DNA from: an uncultured Pseudomonadota bacterium
GTDB taxonomy: Bacteria; Pseudomonadota; Gammaproteobacteria; Methylococcales; Methylomonadaceae
Reading direction: 5' to 3'
DNA length: 7,062 nucleotides
Assembly (NCBI GenBank): GCA_903902945.1
Contig: CAIUWU010000002.1
Location: 1 to 7,062 of the forward strand
Shown: positions 1 to 5,773 of the stretch, piece after piece
Position numbering within the stretch: the stretch's first letter is position 1
Layout: every line of letters begins with the position of its first letter
Translations under genes and position numbers: made by a program
The notes under the pieces: generated by a model
The model's input: only the letters and a program-made list of their open reading frames with translations
The model's database searches: none
Told to the model about the DNA's origin: nothing

Positions 1-90
1 CCGGATGTATGGCTGCAACCTTTTCCTAATTTACAAGCATTGGGTCTTGCTTGGCAAAACGTCGGCGTCCATGTATGCAACAAAGCCTAG
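1..90 (+). CDS. C-terminal end of an unidentified protein (5' partial)
   Basis: Frame 1 is open from the first base and ends at TAG (88-90), giving 29 residues that start PDVWLQPFPN and end GVHVCNKA. The tail is followed within 10 bases by a strong hairpin terminator, which supports a real gene ending here on the + strand. I do not recognise the family and no domain can be assigned from so short a piece. It converges on the minus-strand cluster and is probably unrelated to it. Confidence 0.55.
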   Translation, partial: PDVWLQPFPNLQALGLAWQNVGVHVCNKA

Positions 91-97
91 ATAATTT

Positions 98-127
98 AAA
101 AAGGTTAGCAATCGCTAACCTTTTTTT
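98..127 (+). terminator. Rho-independent terminator of the upstream + strand gene
   Basis: A perfect 7-bp stem GGTTAGC (103-109) / GCTAACC (114-120) with a 4-base AATC loop is followed by seven T (121-127). Five A (98-102) precede it, extending the stem by A-T pairs and giving a T-run on the other strand too. It may therefore act in both directions. It lies 8 bases after the TAG of the partial gene. Confidence 0.9.
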
Positions 128-407
128 ATGCCCGGAATAAACAGAATCCGGCAGATACCAATGTTTAAATACTGCCAGCTACCAAGCAATTCAAGGTTCA
201 TAGACGCCCAGCCACACCTAACAACTTATTGCCAAGAATTTACTAGATCAAAAAACGACTGAGAATTTTAGACATGACGTTATCTGTTGATAACCATCTG
301 AAAACCAGGCTGATTGCCCGCATAGCTGCATAAAAACATCACATCGCGCAAACAGCCCGCAGGCTTTTTAGCTTTAAGCGCAGCGGACAGACAAAACCCC
401 AGGCCAT
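128..407. other. Gene-free stretch between convergent genes
   Basis: I see no convincing gene here. The best + strand reading frame is a 44-codon ORF starting at 128 directly against the terminator T-run, with no ribosome binding site. A tiny inverted repeat (CCGGA 132-136 / TCCGG 147-151) and a 4-bp hairpin followed by T5 (354-369) are too weak to call. It is the spacer between two convergent transcription units. Confidence 0.6.
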
Positions 408-442
408 AAAAAACCCGTCAGTTTTTGCAAACTAACCGGTTT
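408..442 (-). terminator. Probable terminator of the 95-residue orphan gene
   Basis: Arms 411-424 and 429-442 form a 14-bp stem with two mismatches and a 4-base loop (425-428). Read on the minus strand the stem is followed by six T (complement of 408-413). It starts about 20 bases after the TGA of the minus-strand gene at 463-750, which supports that gene being real and read on this strand. Confidence 0.7.
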
Positions 443-462
443 TCAAGATCTTGACATGACAA

Positions 463-750
463 TCAGTAACTTAAATTACTGTGATTATCAAAAGGGTGAT
501 CTTTTTGACGTTGTTCCCATTCAAAGCTCAGCTTCATGCGCTCAACTTGCTCTTTGGTCATTTTATTGATCAGGAACTGCCACTTCAAAATACGGACATC
601 GACAAACCATTTGCCAAAGCTGATTTTAAGGGGCCGCTTGGGAATACTGGTCTCAAACTCAGCCCGATACATATCGAAACCCAGTTCTATAAACGAATAT
701 TTGGCCCAGACCTCGTGGTTGAATCTGTAGTTATTGTTGTAATCGCACAT
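463..750 (-). CDS. Hypothetical 95-residue protein
   Basis: ATG at 748-750 is preceded on the minus strand by the purine-rich GAGAAGAAG, a plausible ribosome binding site; the stop is TGA at 463-465. The product is soluble-looking, rich in aromatic and charged residues (W15, W48, W57 and W78 among them), with a helix-like charged C-terminal half (TKEQVERMKLSFEWEQRQKD, residues 65-84). It has no signal peptide or membrane segment. I do not recognise the family and assign no function. A promoter-like pair upstream (795-823) and a terminator-like hairpin downstream (408-442) frame it as a single-gene unit. The opposing + strand ORF over the same bases has a skewed, hydrophobic composition and looks like its shadow. 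Confidence 0.6.
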   Translation of the reverse strand: MCDYNNNYRFNHEVWAKYSFIELGFDMYRAEFETSIPKRPLKISFGKWFVDVRILKWQFLINKMTKEQVERMKLSFEWEQRQKDHPFDNHSNLSY

Positions 751-794
751 ATTCTTCTTCTCATGTTTGGTTTAGATTGTGCTCAGCGGCGGCC

Positions 795-823
795 ACTATA
801 AACAACAAATCCCACAAACACAA
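795..823 (-). promoter_or_regulatory. Candidate sigma-70-type promoter for the 95-residue gene
   Basis: On the minus strand, TATAGT (795-800, five of six consensus bases) lies 17 bp from TTGTGT (818-823, three of six). It is followed about 45 bases later by the ATG at 750. The -35 box is weak, so this is a pattern match only. Confidence 0.4.
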
Positions 824-855
824 ACAATAAAAATCAAGCGCTTAGCAACAACAAA

Positions 856-898
856 GACTCAAAACCACGAAATCCAGCAAATACAATGGTTTTGAGCC
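856..898 (-). terminator. Possible terminator after the phosphatase gene
   Basis: Arms 856-867 and 887-898 pair over 12 bp with one mismatch around a 19-base loop. On the minus strand the stem is followed by the T-rich TTTGTTGTTG. It begins about 20 bases past the phosphatase TAA (918-920). The long loop and interrupted T-run make it a modest candidate. Confidence 0.45.
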
Positions 899-917
899 AA
901 AACTTTTTTACAACGAC

Positions 918-1682
918 TTACATCAAAGGCAAAATTTCTTCAAAAATGCCGCCATTAGTAGCGAGAATTTGCTTGGGAAAAATCCCCGGATTACCTTTAA
1001 AGTCGGTGACAGTACCGCCCGCCTCCAAAGCAATCAAAGCACCCGCAGCAACATCATATAAATTTAGCTCTTGCTCCCAGAACGCATCGACCTGACCATC
1101 CGCCACCAGACATAAATCCAGCGCCGCCGAACCAAATCGGCGCTGGCCGGTAGTGACTGCGGCAATCCGGCAAAAACGCGCCAGATTGTTTTCAACCAGG
1201 TAGGAGCGCAGACAGGCAAACCCGGTCGAAATCATACTGCTACCCAGACTGGTTTCTGACGATACATGAATCGGCCGCCGGTTTTTCCAGGCACCCTGCC
1301 CACGCTGAGCACTGTAATAATCATCCAGCGCTGGGGCGTAGACCGCCCCCATTTCCAGCTGACCTTCAATTTCCAGCGCCACACTGATACCCCAGAAATA
1401 TTGCCCCTTGGAAAATGAATGCGTACCATCGATCGGATCGACGATCCAGCGACAACGCTGATCAGCAGTTTGCCCACTCTCTTCTCCCCAAAAACCGTAT
1501 TCCGGGGCCTGGCTGGCCAGCGCATCTTTCAGAAAATTCTCCACTGCGACATCGGCATCAGTCACCAGATCGCGAGCGCTTTTTTTGTTGACAGCCAGAT
1601 GATCCAGATCGTTAAAGTAATGCATCGCAACTTTACCGGCCTGACGGACAATGGTTTCCAGTTGATCAAGGGTAATGGGCAT
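918..1682 (-). CDS. Inositol-monophosphatase-family phosphatase
   Basis: This 254-residue protein has the normal length of the metal-dependent, lithium-sensitive IMPase family, which includes SuhB, HisN-type histidinol-phosphatases and CysQ. The family cleaves a phosphate monoester with bound Mg2+. Visible metal-site motifs are GEESG (66-70, E67/E68), DPIDGT (82-87, D82 and D85) and the late YDVAAG (209-214, D210). RRFGSAALDL (181-190) is the typical stretch before the last motif. The usual Trp of the WD.A motif is Tyr here. His follows DPIDGT, where Thr or Lys is more usual, so the substrate (inositol phosphate, histidinol phosphate or other) cannot be read from the sequence. No signal peptide; cytoplasmic. 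The start ATG (1680-1682) lies 26 bp after the amt2 stop, so it is probably the last gene of the glnK2-amt2 operon. Confidence 0.9.
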   Translation of the reverse strand: MPITLDQLETIVRQAGKVAMHYFNDLDHLAVNKKSARDLVTDADVAVENFLKDALASQAPEYGFWGEESGQTADQRCRWIVDPIDGTHSFSKGQYFWGISVALEIEGQLEMGAVYAPALDDYYSAQRGQGAWKNRRPIHVSSETSLGSSMISTGFACLRSYLVENNLARFCRIAAVTTGQRRFGSAALDLCLVADGQVDAFWEQELNLYDVAAGALIALEAGGTVTDFKGNPGIFPKQILATNGGIFEEILPLM

Positions 1683-1708
1683 TCCTATTTCTCGTTGTGG
1701 TTAAAATT

Positions 1709-2992
1709 TTACAAATTGTGATAGCCGGTTTCTTCGTGCAAGACGATATCCAGACCTTCCATTTCTTCGTCGGCGGTCACCCGCAAGCCTAAGGTTTTAT
1801 CCAGCAACTTCAGAATCAGATAACTGAACACCGCACTCCAAGCTGTTGTAACCAATACTGCCAGCACTTGTACGCCAACCTGTTCGCTAATGGTAATGCC
1901 ATTCAGCCCCAGACCGCCAAATTGCTCTGCCGCAAATACGCCGGTCAAGCTAGAACCGATCATGCCACCTACCCCATGCACCGGAAACACGTCCAGCGAA
2001 TCATCGATTTTTAAGACCCGTTTCACATATTGAGTAGCACAGAAACAGACGATGCCTGCAATCAAACCAATCGCCAAGCCACCCACTGGGCCGACAAAGC
2101 CTGAAGCCGGTGTAATGGTTCCCAGACCGGCCACCATGCCTGTGACAATACCCAGCACACTTGGCTTACCAAAGCGATACCATTCGATTGCCATCCAGGT
2201 TAAAGAACCTGCTGCCGCAGCAATATGGGTTACCGCAATCGCCATACCCGCGCTACCGTCAGCTTTTAAGGCACTGCCGCCATTAAATCCAAACCAGCCA
2301 AACCACAACATACCGGCACCGGTAACGACCATGGTCATATTATGCGGCGGCATGGCAATGGTCGGAAAACCACGGCGCTGCCCCAGCACCAGCGCGGCAA
2401 CCAGTGCCGCCACCCCGGCATTGACGTGAATCACAATCCCGCCGGCAAAATCTTTGACGCCCATCTGCGCCAGCCAGCCACCGCCCCAGATCCAGTGGCA
2501 AATAGGGGTGTAAATCAGAACCAGCCACAAGGCGCTAAACCACAGCATCGCTGAAAATTTCATCCGCTCGGCAAAACCACCGACGATTAAAGCCGGCGTA
2601 ATGATCGCAAAGGTCATCTGAAACATGAAAAAGACGATTTCGGGAATATCGCCATTCAAGGTCTGAGTGCCGGCACCGGCGACAAAGAATTTACTGGTGC
2701 CGCCAATCCAGGCCTGCCAGCTACCGCCATCGGCAAAGGCCAGACTATAAATGCCGCATAACCACAACAAAGACACCACACAGGTAATCGCAAAACACTG
2801 CATCATCACCGACAGTACATTTTTGCTTCTGACCAAGCCCGCATAAAACAACGACAACCCCGGCAAAGTCATAAACAACACCAGAGCAGTAGAGGTAAGC
2901 ACCCAGACTGTGTTGGCCTGATTAATCTCCTGAGCAGAAACCAAACCTGGGATTAAAAATAAAGTGATTATTGTTATAAATTTATTATTCAT
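1709..2992 (-). CDS. amt: Ammonium transporter, second copy (Amt2)
   Basis: The 427-residue product is an Amt/MEP/Rh-family ammonium channel of the inner membrane, normally a trimer. It has a cleavable-looking signal peptide (hydrophobic core, then VSA/QE near residue 20) and then about eleven membrane helices. Diagnostic features are DFAGGIVIHVNAG (D181 and first pore histidine H189), WFGFNGGS (S240 of the outer binding site), DVFPVHGVGG (second pore histidine H339) and the C-terminal EGLD...H.ETGYHN tail used in GlnK binding. Compared with the first copy, it has Gly for Ala in FN.GS and Pro before the VHG motif. An in-frame TTG at 3002-3004 would add four residues, but neither start has a clear ribosome binding site; the ATG gives a standard signal peptide. 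It lies downstream of glnK2, from which a strong hairpin separates it. Confidence 0.95.
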   Translation of the reverse strand: MNNKFITIITLFLIPGLVSAQEINQANTVWVLTSTALVLFMTLPGLSLFYAGLVRSKNVLSVMMQCFAITCVVSLLWLCGIYSLAFADGGSWQAWIGGTSKFFVAGAGTQTLNGDIPEIVFFMFQMTFAIITPALIVGGFAERMKFSAMLWFSALWLVLIYTPICHWIWGGGWLAQMGVKDFAGGIVIHVNAGVAALVAALVLGQRRGFPTIAMPPHNMTMVVTGAGMLWFGWFGFNGGSALKADGSAGMAIAVTHIAAAAGSLTWMAIEWYRFGKPSVLGIVTGMVAGLGTITPASGFVGPVGGLAIGLIAGIVCFCATQYVKRVLKIDDSLDVFPVHGVGGMIGSSLTGVFAAEQFGGLGLNGITISEQVGVQVLAVLVTTAWSAVFSYLILKLLDKTLGLRVTADEEMEGLDIVLHEETGYHNL

Positions 2993-3027
2993 CGAAGAAA
3001 CCAAAACAGCGTTTTACTCACAAAAAC

Positions 3028-3115
3028 CAGCTGACTGAAACGACAAAATCGCCGATGACTGTGGATTAACACAGTCATCGGCGATTTTGGTCAGACGTTC
3101 TGATTGAGTGAGCTG
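3028..3115. repeat. Long inverted repeat (perfect 20-bp hairpin) between glnK2 and amt2
   Basis: Arms 3044-3063 and 3070-3089 are perfect reverse complements over 20 bp around a 6-base loop (GATTAA). Outer arms 3028-3039 and 3104-3115 add 10 of 12 pairs, interrupted by two G-G mismatches. On the minus (coding) strand the outer arm is followed by GGTTTTTG, a short T-run. It starts 11 bases after the glnK2 stop and ends about 35 bases before the amt2 ATG. It could be an attenuator or leaky terminator, an mRNA-stabilising 3' end for glnK2, or a small repeat element. The hairpin is certain; its role is inferred. Confidence 0.85.
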
Positions 3116-3126
3116 ACGTAATGTAA

Positions 3127-3465
3127 CTAAATGGCGTCTTCTCCGGTTTCCCCGGTTCTGATGCGAATGATTTGCTCCAGATTGGAAACGAAGATTTTGC
3201 CATCACCGATTTTTCCGGTGTTCGCAGCCTTAACAATGGTTTCTACCGCTTGATCGACGACATGGTCGGCAACGGCAATTTCCAATTTCACTTTCGGTAA
3301 AAAGTCGACCACATACTCAGCCCCACGATATAACTCGGTATGGCCTTTCTGGCGTCCAAAGCCTTTCACTTCTGTTGCTGTTACGCCTGCAACACCAATT
3401 TCTGACAATGCTTCTCTGACATCGTCCAGTTTAAATGGCTTGATAATTGCGGTAATCAGTTTCAT
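3127..3465 (-). CDS. glnK: Nitrogen regulatory protein PII, second copy (GlnK2)
   Basis: A full-length, 112-residue PII protein of the GlnB/GlnK family, a cytoplasmic trimer sensing ATP/ADP and 2-oxoglutarate and regulated by uridylylation. Visible are the T-loop GFGRQKGHTELYRGAEY (35-51) with the uridylylation Tyr51, the B-loop TGKIGDGKIF (83-92) and the C-terminal RIRTGE with Arg101 and Arg103. The ATG (3463-3465) has a GAGGA ribosome binding site four bases upstream. It differs from GlnK1 at 18 of 112 positions, mostly conservative, with an identical T-loop. Its place directly before amt2 makes GlnK rather than GlnB the better name, with Amt2 its natural partner, although T-loop identity suggests either PII could bind either transporter. 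Confidence 0.96.
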   Translation of the reverse strand: MKLITAIIKPFKLDDVREALSEIGVAGVTATEVKGFGRQKGHTELYRGAEYVVDFLPKVKLEIAVADHVVDQAVETIVKAANTGKIGDGKIFVSNLEQIIRIRTGETGEDAI

Positions 3466-3511
3466 GGCTTCCTCGGAATAAAAAATTAAAATTAACCGTT
3501 TTGGGCTGGCA

Positions 3512-3540
3512 ATGATAAAGAATTATCGAGCAAGGCACAA
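3512..3540 (-). promoter_or_regulatory. Candidate sigma-70-type promoter for glnK2-amt2
   Basis: On the minus strand, TATCAT (3512-3517, five of six) is 17 bp from TTGTGC (3535-3540, three of six), about 45 bases upstream of the glnK2 ATG and beyond the amtB1 terminator. No GG-N10-GC sigma-54 signature and no NtrC-like palindrome is visible in this gap, unlike the glnK1 promoter. Pattern match only. Confidence 0.4.
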
Positions 3541-3562
3541 TTTACTATGCAATTAAAACGCC

Positions 3563-3592
3563 AAAAGCGGGCCGCCTCCCGGCGGTCCGCTT
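3563..3592 (-). terminator. Terminator of the glnK1-amtB1 unit
   Basis: GC-rich arms 3565-3576 and 3581-3592 form a 12-bp stem around a TCCC loop. Only one position is not Watson-Crick: G-U if read as + strand RNA, A-C on the minus strand. Read on the minus strand it lies about 25 bases after the amtB1 TAA and is followed by TTTTGG and a further T-rich stretch. It separates the two glnK-amt units, although read-through to glnK2 cannot be excluded. Confidence 0.75.
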
Positions 3593-3616
3593 CAATTTCG
3601 TCTAAGGAATACCGTT

Positions 3617-5005
3617 TTAAAGGTGGTAAGCCGTTTCACCGTGTTCAGCAATATCCAGACCTTCACGCTCAGTGACCTCAGCCACTCGCAGTCCGATCAC
3701 TACATCAACTATCTTGAAGGCGATGAAAGACACCACACCTGACCAGACCAGAGCCACGGCAACACCCCAGGCTTGACTGGTCAACTGCCCGATCAAGTTA
3801 TATTCGGCAACCCCGTTAGCCACATAATCCCAAACACCCGTACCACCCAGAGCAGGATCAGCCACCACTGCAGTTCCCAGTGCACCTAAAATACCGCCGA
3901 TACCATGCACACCGAATGCATCCAGAGAGTCGTCATAACCCAGCAGGTGTTTCAGACCCGTTACAGCCCAGAAGCAAACCGCACCTGCACTTAAACCCAG
4001 CACGATTGAGCCCATAGGACCAGCCCATCCGCATGCAGGCGTAATGGCAACCAGCCCGGCAACCGCACCCGATGTTGCACCTAACATGCTAGGTTTACCG
4101 CGAATCAGCCACTCGGCGCCTACCCAAGCCAAGGTTGCTGCAGCAGCTGCCAACAGCGTGTTAACAAATACCAAGGCGGCCAGACCATTGGCTTCCAGAT
4201 TGGAACCTGCGTTAAATCCGAACCAGCCTATCCACAACAATGAAGCACCAACCATGTTCATAGTCAGATTGTGTGGCGCAATGAACTCTTTTTTGTAACC
4301 AATGCGCTTACCGACTAACAAACAACCGACCAAACCTGCGATACCGGCATTGATATGCACAACCGTACCGCCAGCAAAATCGAGCGCACCTTTTTGAAAT
4401 AGGAAACCGGCAGTTGCTGCGGCTTTTTCGGCAGCTTCGGCATCGGTGTAAGCGTCAGGACCCGCCCAGTACCAGACCATGTGCGCCATAGGCAAATAGG
4501 CAAAGGTAAACCAGAGCACAGTGAACAACAGTACCGCAGAGAATTTAACCCGCTCGGCGAACGCACCGATGATCAACGCAGGTGTGATACCTGCAAAAGT
4601 CAGTTGGAACGCCACATAGATGTACTCAGGAATGTAGACGGTTTTGGTAAACGTCGCCGCCATAGAGTCCGGTGTAATCCCGGACAGGAAAGCCTTGCTT
4701 AAGCCACCAAAAAACGCATTACCTTCGGTAAAGGCAACACTGTAACCATACACAGCCCATAACACAGCCATTAGCGAAAAGATCACAAAGACTTGCATCA
4801 AAACTGACAGCATGTTTTTAGCTCTTACCATACCGCCATAGAACAGGGCCAAGCCGGGAATAACCATTAAAGCAACCAGCAGCGTGGCGACTATCATCCA
4901 GGCTGTGTCACCTTTATTAACGGTTGCCACCGCTTCCTGCGCCCAAACAGCGTTTGAAAAAGTCGCCAAACTGGTTAAAGCTAATATGACTAACATTCGT
5001 TTCAT
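3617..5005 (-). CDS. amtB: Ammonium transporter AmtB, first copy
   Basis: The 462-residue Amt-family ammonium channel of the inner membrane begins with a signal peptide (cleavage likely after VWA, residue 22) and continues with about eleven helices. Key sites are DFAGGTVVHINAG (D209; pore histidine H217), WFGFNAGS (gate Phe264 and Ser268), DAFGVHGIGG (second pore histidine H367) and the C-terminal EREGLDIAEHGETAY tail that contacts GlnK. It matches E. coli AmtB more closely than Amt2 does in these motifs. An extra Ala/Glu-rich segment (about residues 183-203), absent in Amt2, sits in the periplasmic loop just before the D209 helix. The ATG has a strong AAGGAGA site six bases upstream. It is 16 bp downstream of glnK1, hence co-transcribed from the sigma-54 promoter at 5406-5422. 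Confidence 0.97.
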   Translation of the reverse strand: MKRMLVILALTSLATFSNAVWAQEAVATVNKGDTAWMIVATLLVALMVIPGLALFYGGMVRAKNMLSVLMQVFVIFSLMAVLWAVYGYSVAFTEGNAFFGGLSKAFLSGITPDSMAATFTKTVYIPEYIYVAFQLTFAGITPALIIGAFAERVKFSAVLLFTVLWFTFAYLPMAHMVWYWAGPDAYTDAEAAEKAAATAGFLFQKGALDFAGGTVVHINAGIAGLVGCLLVGKRIGYKKEFIAPHNLTMNMVGASLLWIGWFGFNAGSNLEANGLAALVFVNTLLAAAAATLAWVGAEWLIRGKPSMLGATSGAVAGLVAITPACGWAGPMGSIVLGLSAGAVCFWAVTGLKHLLGYDDSLDAFGVHGIGGILGALGTAVVADPALGGTGVWDYVANGVAEYNLIGQLTSQAWGVAVALVWSGVVSFIAFKIVDVVIGLRVAEVTEREGLDIAEHGETAYHL

Positions 5006-5021
5006 AGGGAATCTCCTTAAA

Positions 5022-5360
5022 TTAAAGCGCTTCTTCGCCGGATTCGCCGGTTCTGATACGAATAACCTGTTCCAGATTGGTCACGAAAATTTTGCCGTCA
5101 CCGATTTTTCCGGTGTTGGCCACTTTAACAATGGCTGCAACCGCCTGATCCAGCAAACTATCAGCAACCGCAACTTCGACCTTGGCTTTAGGCAAAAAGT
5201 CCACCACATATTCAGCACCACGGTAGAGCTCGGTATGACCTTTCTGACGACCAAATCCTTTGACTTCGGTCACAGTCACACCGGAAACACCGATTTCAGA
5301 TAACGCTTCCCTCACATCGTCAAGCTTAAAAGGCTTAACTACCGCTGTTATTAACTTCAT
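5022..5360 (-). CDS. glnK: Nitrogen regulatory protein PII, first copy (GlnK1)
   Basis: A 112-residue PII protein with the complete T-loop (Tyr51 uridylylation site in YRGAEY, 46-51), B-loop TGKIGDGKIF (83-92) and RIRTGE (101-106). When nitrogen is ample, the unmodified trimer inserts its T-loops into AmtB and closes the channel; when nitrogen is short, uridylylation releases it. The ATG (5358-5360) follows a GAGGT site at 5368-5372, seven bases away. It is the first gene of a tight glnK1-amtB1 unit (16 bp gap). A sigma-54 promoter with paired NtrC-like sites lies directly upstream, as expected for a nitrogen-starvation glnK. It may also influence the second transporter, because its T-loop equals that of GlnK2. 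Confidence 0.97.
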   Translation of the reverse strand: MKLITAVVKPFKLDDVREALSEIGVSGVTVTEVKGFGRQKGHTELYRGAEYVVDFLPKAKVEVAVADSLLDQAVAAIVKVANTGKIGDGKIFVTNLEQVIRIRTGESGEEAL

Positions 5361-5405
5361 CTTAAATACCTCAACACTGGAGTTAGAAAATTACCAACAA
5401 CAGTA

Positions 5406-5422
5406 AAGCAGGATATGTGCCA
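5406..5422 (-). promoter_or_regulatory. Sigma-54 promoter of glnK1-amtB1
   Basis: Minus-strand TGGCACATATCCTGCTT matches the TGGCAC-N5-TTGCW consensus at all but one specified base and keeps the invariant GG-N10-GC. The predicted start is near 5396, leaving a leader of about 35 bases before the glnK1 ATG. Confidence 0.85.
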
Positions 5423-5428
5423 GTTTTT

Positions 5429-5441
5429 TATCGCCTTGATT
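5429..5441 (-). promoter_or_regulatory. Possible IHF site near the glnK1 promoter
   Basis: Minus-strand AATCAAGGCGATA fits WATCAANNNNTTR with one mismatch. It lies between the sigma-54 box and the NtrC-like sites, where a DNA-bending protein often acts. The consensus is degenerate and the site almost touches the -24 box, so this is tentative. Confidence 0.3.
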
Positions 5442-5484
5442 TAATGCGATTTACAGATTTGAGACTATGTAAGCCCCATTTATT

Positions 5485-5501
5485 CGCACTTGAATGGTGC
5501 G
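5485..5501. promoter_or_regulatory. NtrC-like operator, proximal site for glnK1
   Basis: CGCACTTGAATGGTGCG is a 17-bp dyad matching the NtrC consensus TGCACC-N5-GGTGCA at 9 of 12 specified bases. Its centre is about 97 bp upstream of the predicted glnK1 start, close to the placing of NtrC sites at E. coli glnA. Confidence 0.7.
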
Positions 5502-5514
5502 ACCAGTCAGCAGC

Positions 5515-5531
5515 CGCACCATTTAAGGACG
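5515..5531. promoter_or_regulatory. NtrC-like operator, distal (half) site for glnK1
   Basis: CGCACC matches one NtrC half-site well; the other half (AGGACG) is poor. The centre is 30 bp from the proximal site, close to three helical turns, so both would lie on the same face of the DNA and could bind cooperatively. Confidence 0.5.
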
Positions 5532-5622
5532 AATTCTAGTCTCGGAGCGCTCAGCCATTTTTGCGACTATCGATATTCAATTTTTTAATTCCGCTTTTTT
5601 CTTCCCGCTCGACAGCCAAAAA

Positions 5623-5639
5623 CGCGCCGACCTGGTGCG
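5623..5639. promoter_or_regulatory. NtrC-like operator, distal site for the porin
   Basis: CGCGCCGACCTGGTGCG matches TGCACC-N5-GGTGCA at 9 of 12 specified bases. It is centred about 116 bp upstream of the predicted porin start. Confidence 0.6.
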
Positions 5640-5651
5640 AAAAATCATAAT

Positions 5652-5668
5652 TGCTTCAGCATGGTGCG
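5652..5668. promoter_or_regulatory. NtrC-like operator, proximal site for the porin
   Basis: TGCTTCAGCATGGTGCG matches the NtrC consensus at 9 of 12 specified bases. It is centred 29 bp from its neighbour and about 87 bp upstream of the predicted porin start, mirroring the geometry on the glnK1 side. Confidence 0.6.
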
Positions 5669-5677
5669 CCGATATAG

Positions 5678-5706
5678 CAAATCAGCAACGCTATGTTGTT
5701 GATTTG
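5678..5706. repeat. Inverted repeat with a possible IHF site in the porin control region
   Basis: Arms 5678-5689 and 5695-5706 pair over 12 bp with a single G-T wobble around a 5-base loop. A second short dyad, GATTTG-TAA-CAAATC, overlaps at 5701-5715. On the minus strand 5692-5704 reads AATCAACAACATA, a one-mismatch fit to the IHF consensus. It lies between the NtrC-like sites and the sigma-54 box. It could be an IHF bend or the operator of another dimeric regulator; the dyad itself is clear. Confidence 0.45.
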
Positions 5707-5720
5707 TAACAAATCGTAAC

Positions 5721-5737
5721 TGGCATGGTTTGTGCTT
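5721..5737 (+). promoter_or_regulatory. Sigma-54 promoter of the porin gene
   Basis: TGGCATGGTTTGTGCTT has the invariant GG-N10-GC and matches TGGCAC-N5-TTGCW except at two specified bases. The predicted start is near 5747, 27 bases before the ATG. Two NtrC-like sites lie at suitable distances upstream. Confidence 0.75.
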
Positions 5738-5773
5738 TTTATAAAACAGCAATAACCGAAACGAGGAAATCTT

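Noticed and set aside
128..262. 44-codon + strand ORF after the first terminator
   Set aside because: It starts right at the terminator T-run, with no ribosome binding site or recognisable product.
354..369. Short hairpin AGCC/GGCT followed by T5
   Set aside because: The stem is only 4 bp and no gene ends nearby on that strand; chance is likely.
481..801. + strand ORF opposite the 95-residue gene
   Set aside because: It has no ribosome binding site and an odd hydrophobic composition; the minus-strand frame has a better start, better composition and a matching terminator.
2052..2554. + strand ORFs inside amt2
   Set aside because: Pro/Ala/Thr-rich antisense shadows of a strongly conserved transporter gene.
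2993..3004. TTG start giving amt2 four more residues
   Set aside because: No ribosome binding site at a fitting distance; the ATG at 2990-2992 gives a normal signal peptide.
3466..3616. Search for a sigma-54/NtrC promoter upstream of glnK2
   Set aside because: No GG-N10-GC pair in a sensible position and no NtrC-like dyad was found; only a weak sigma-70-like pair remains.
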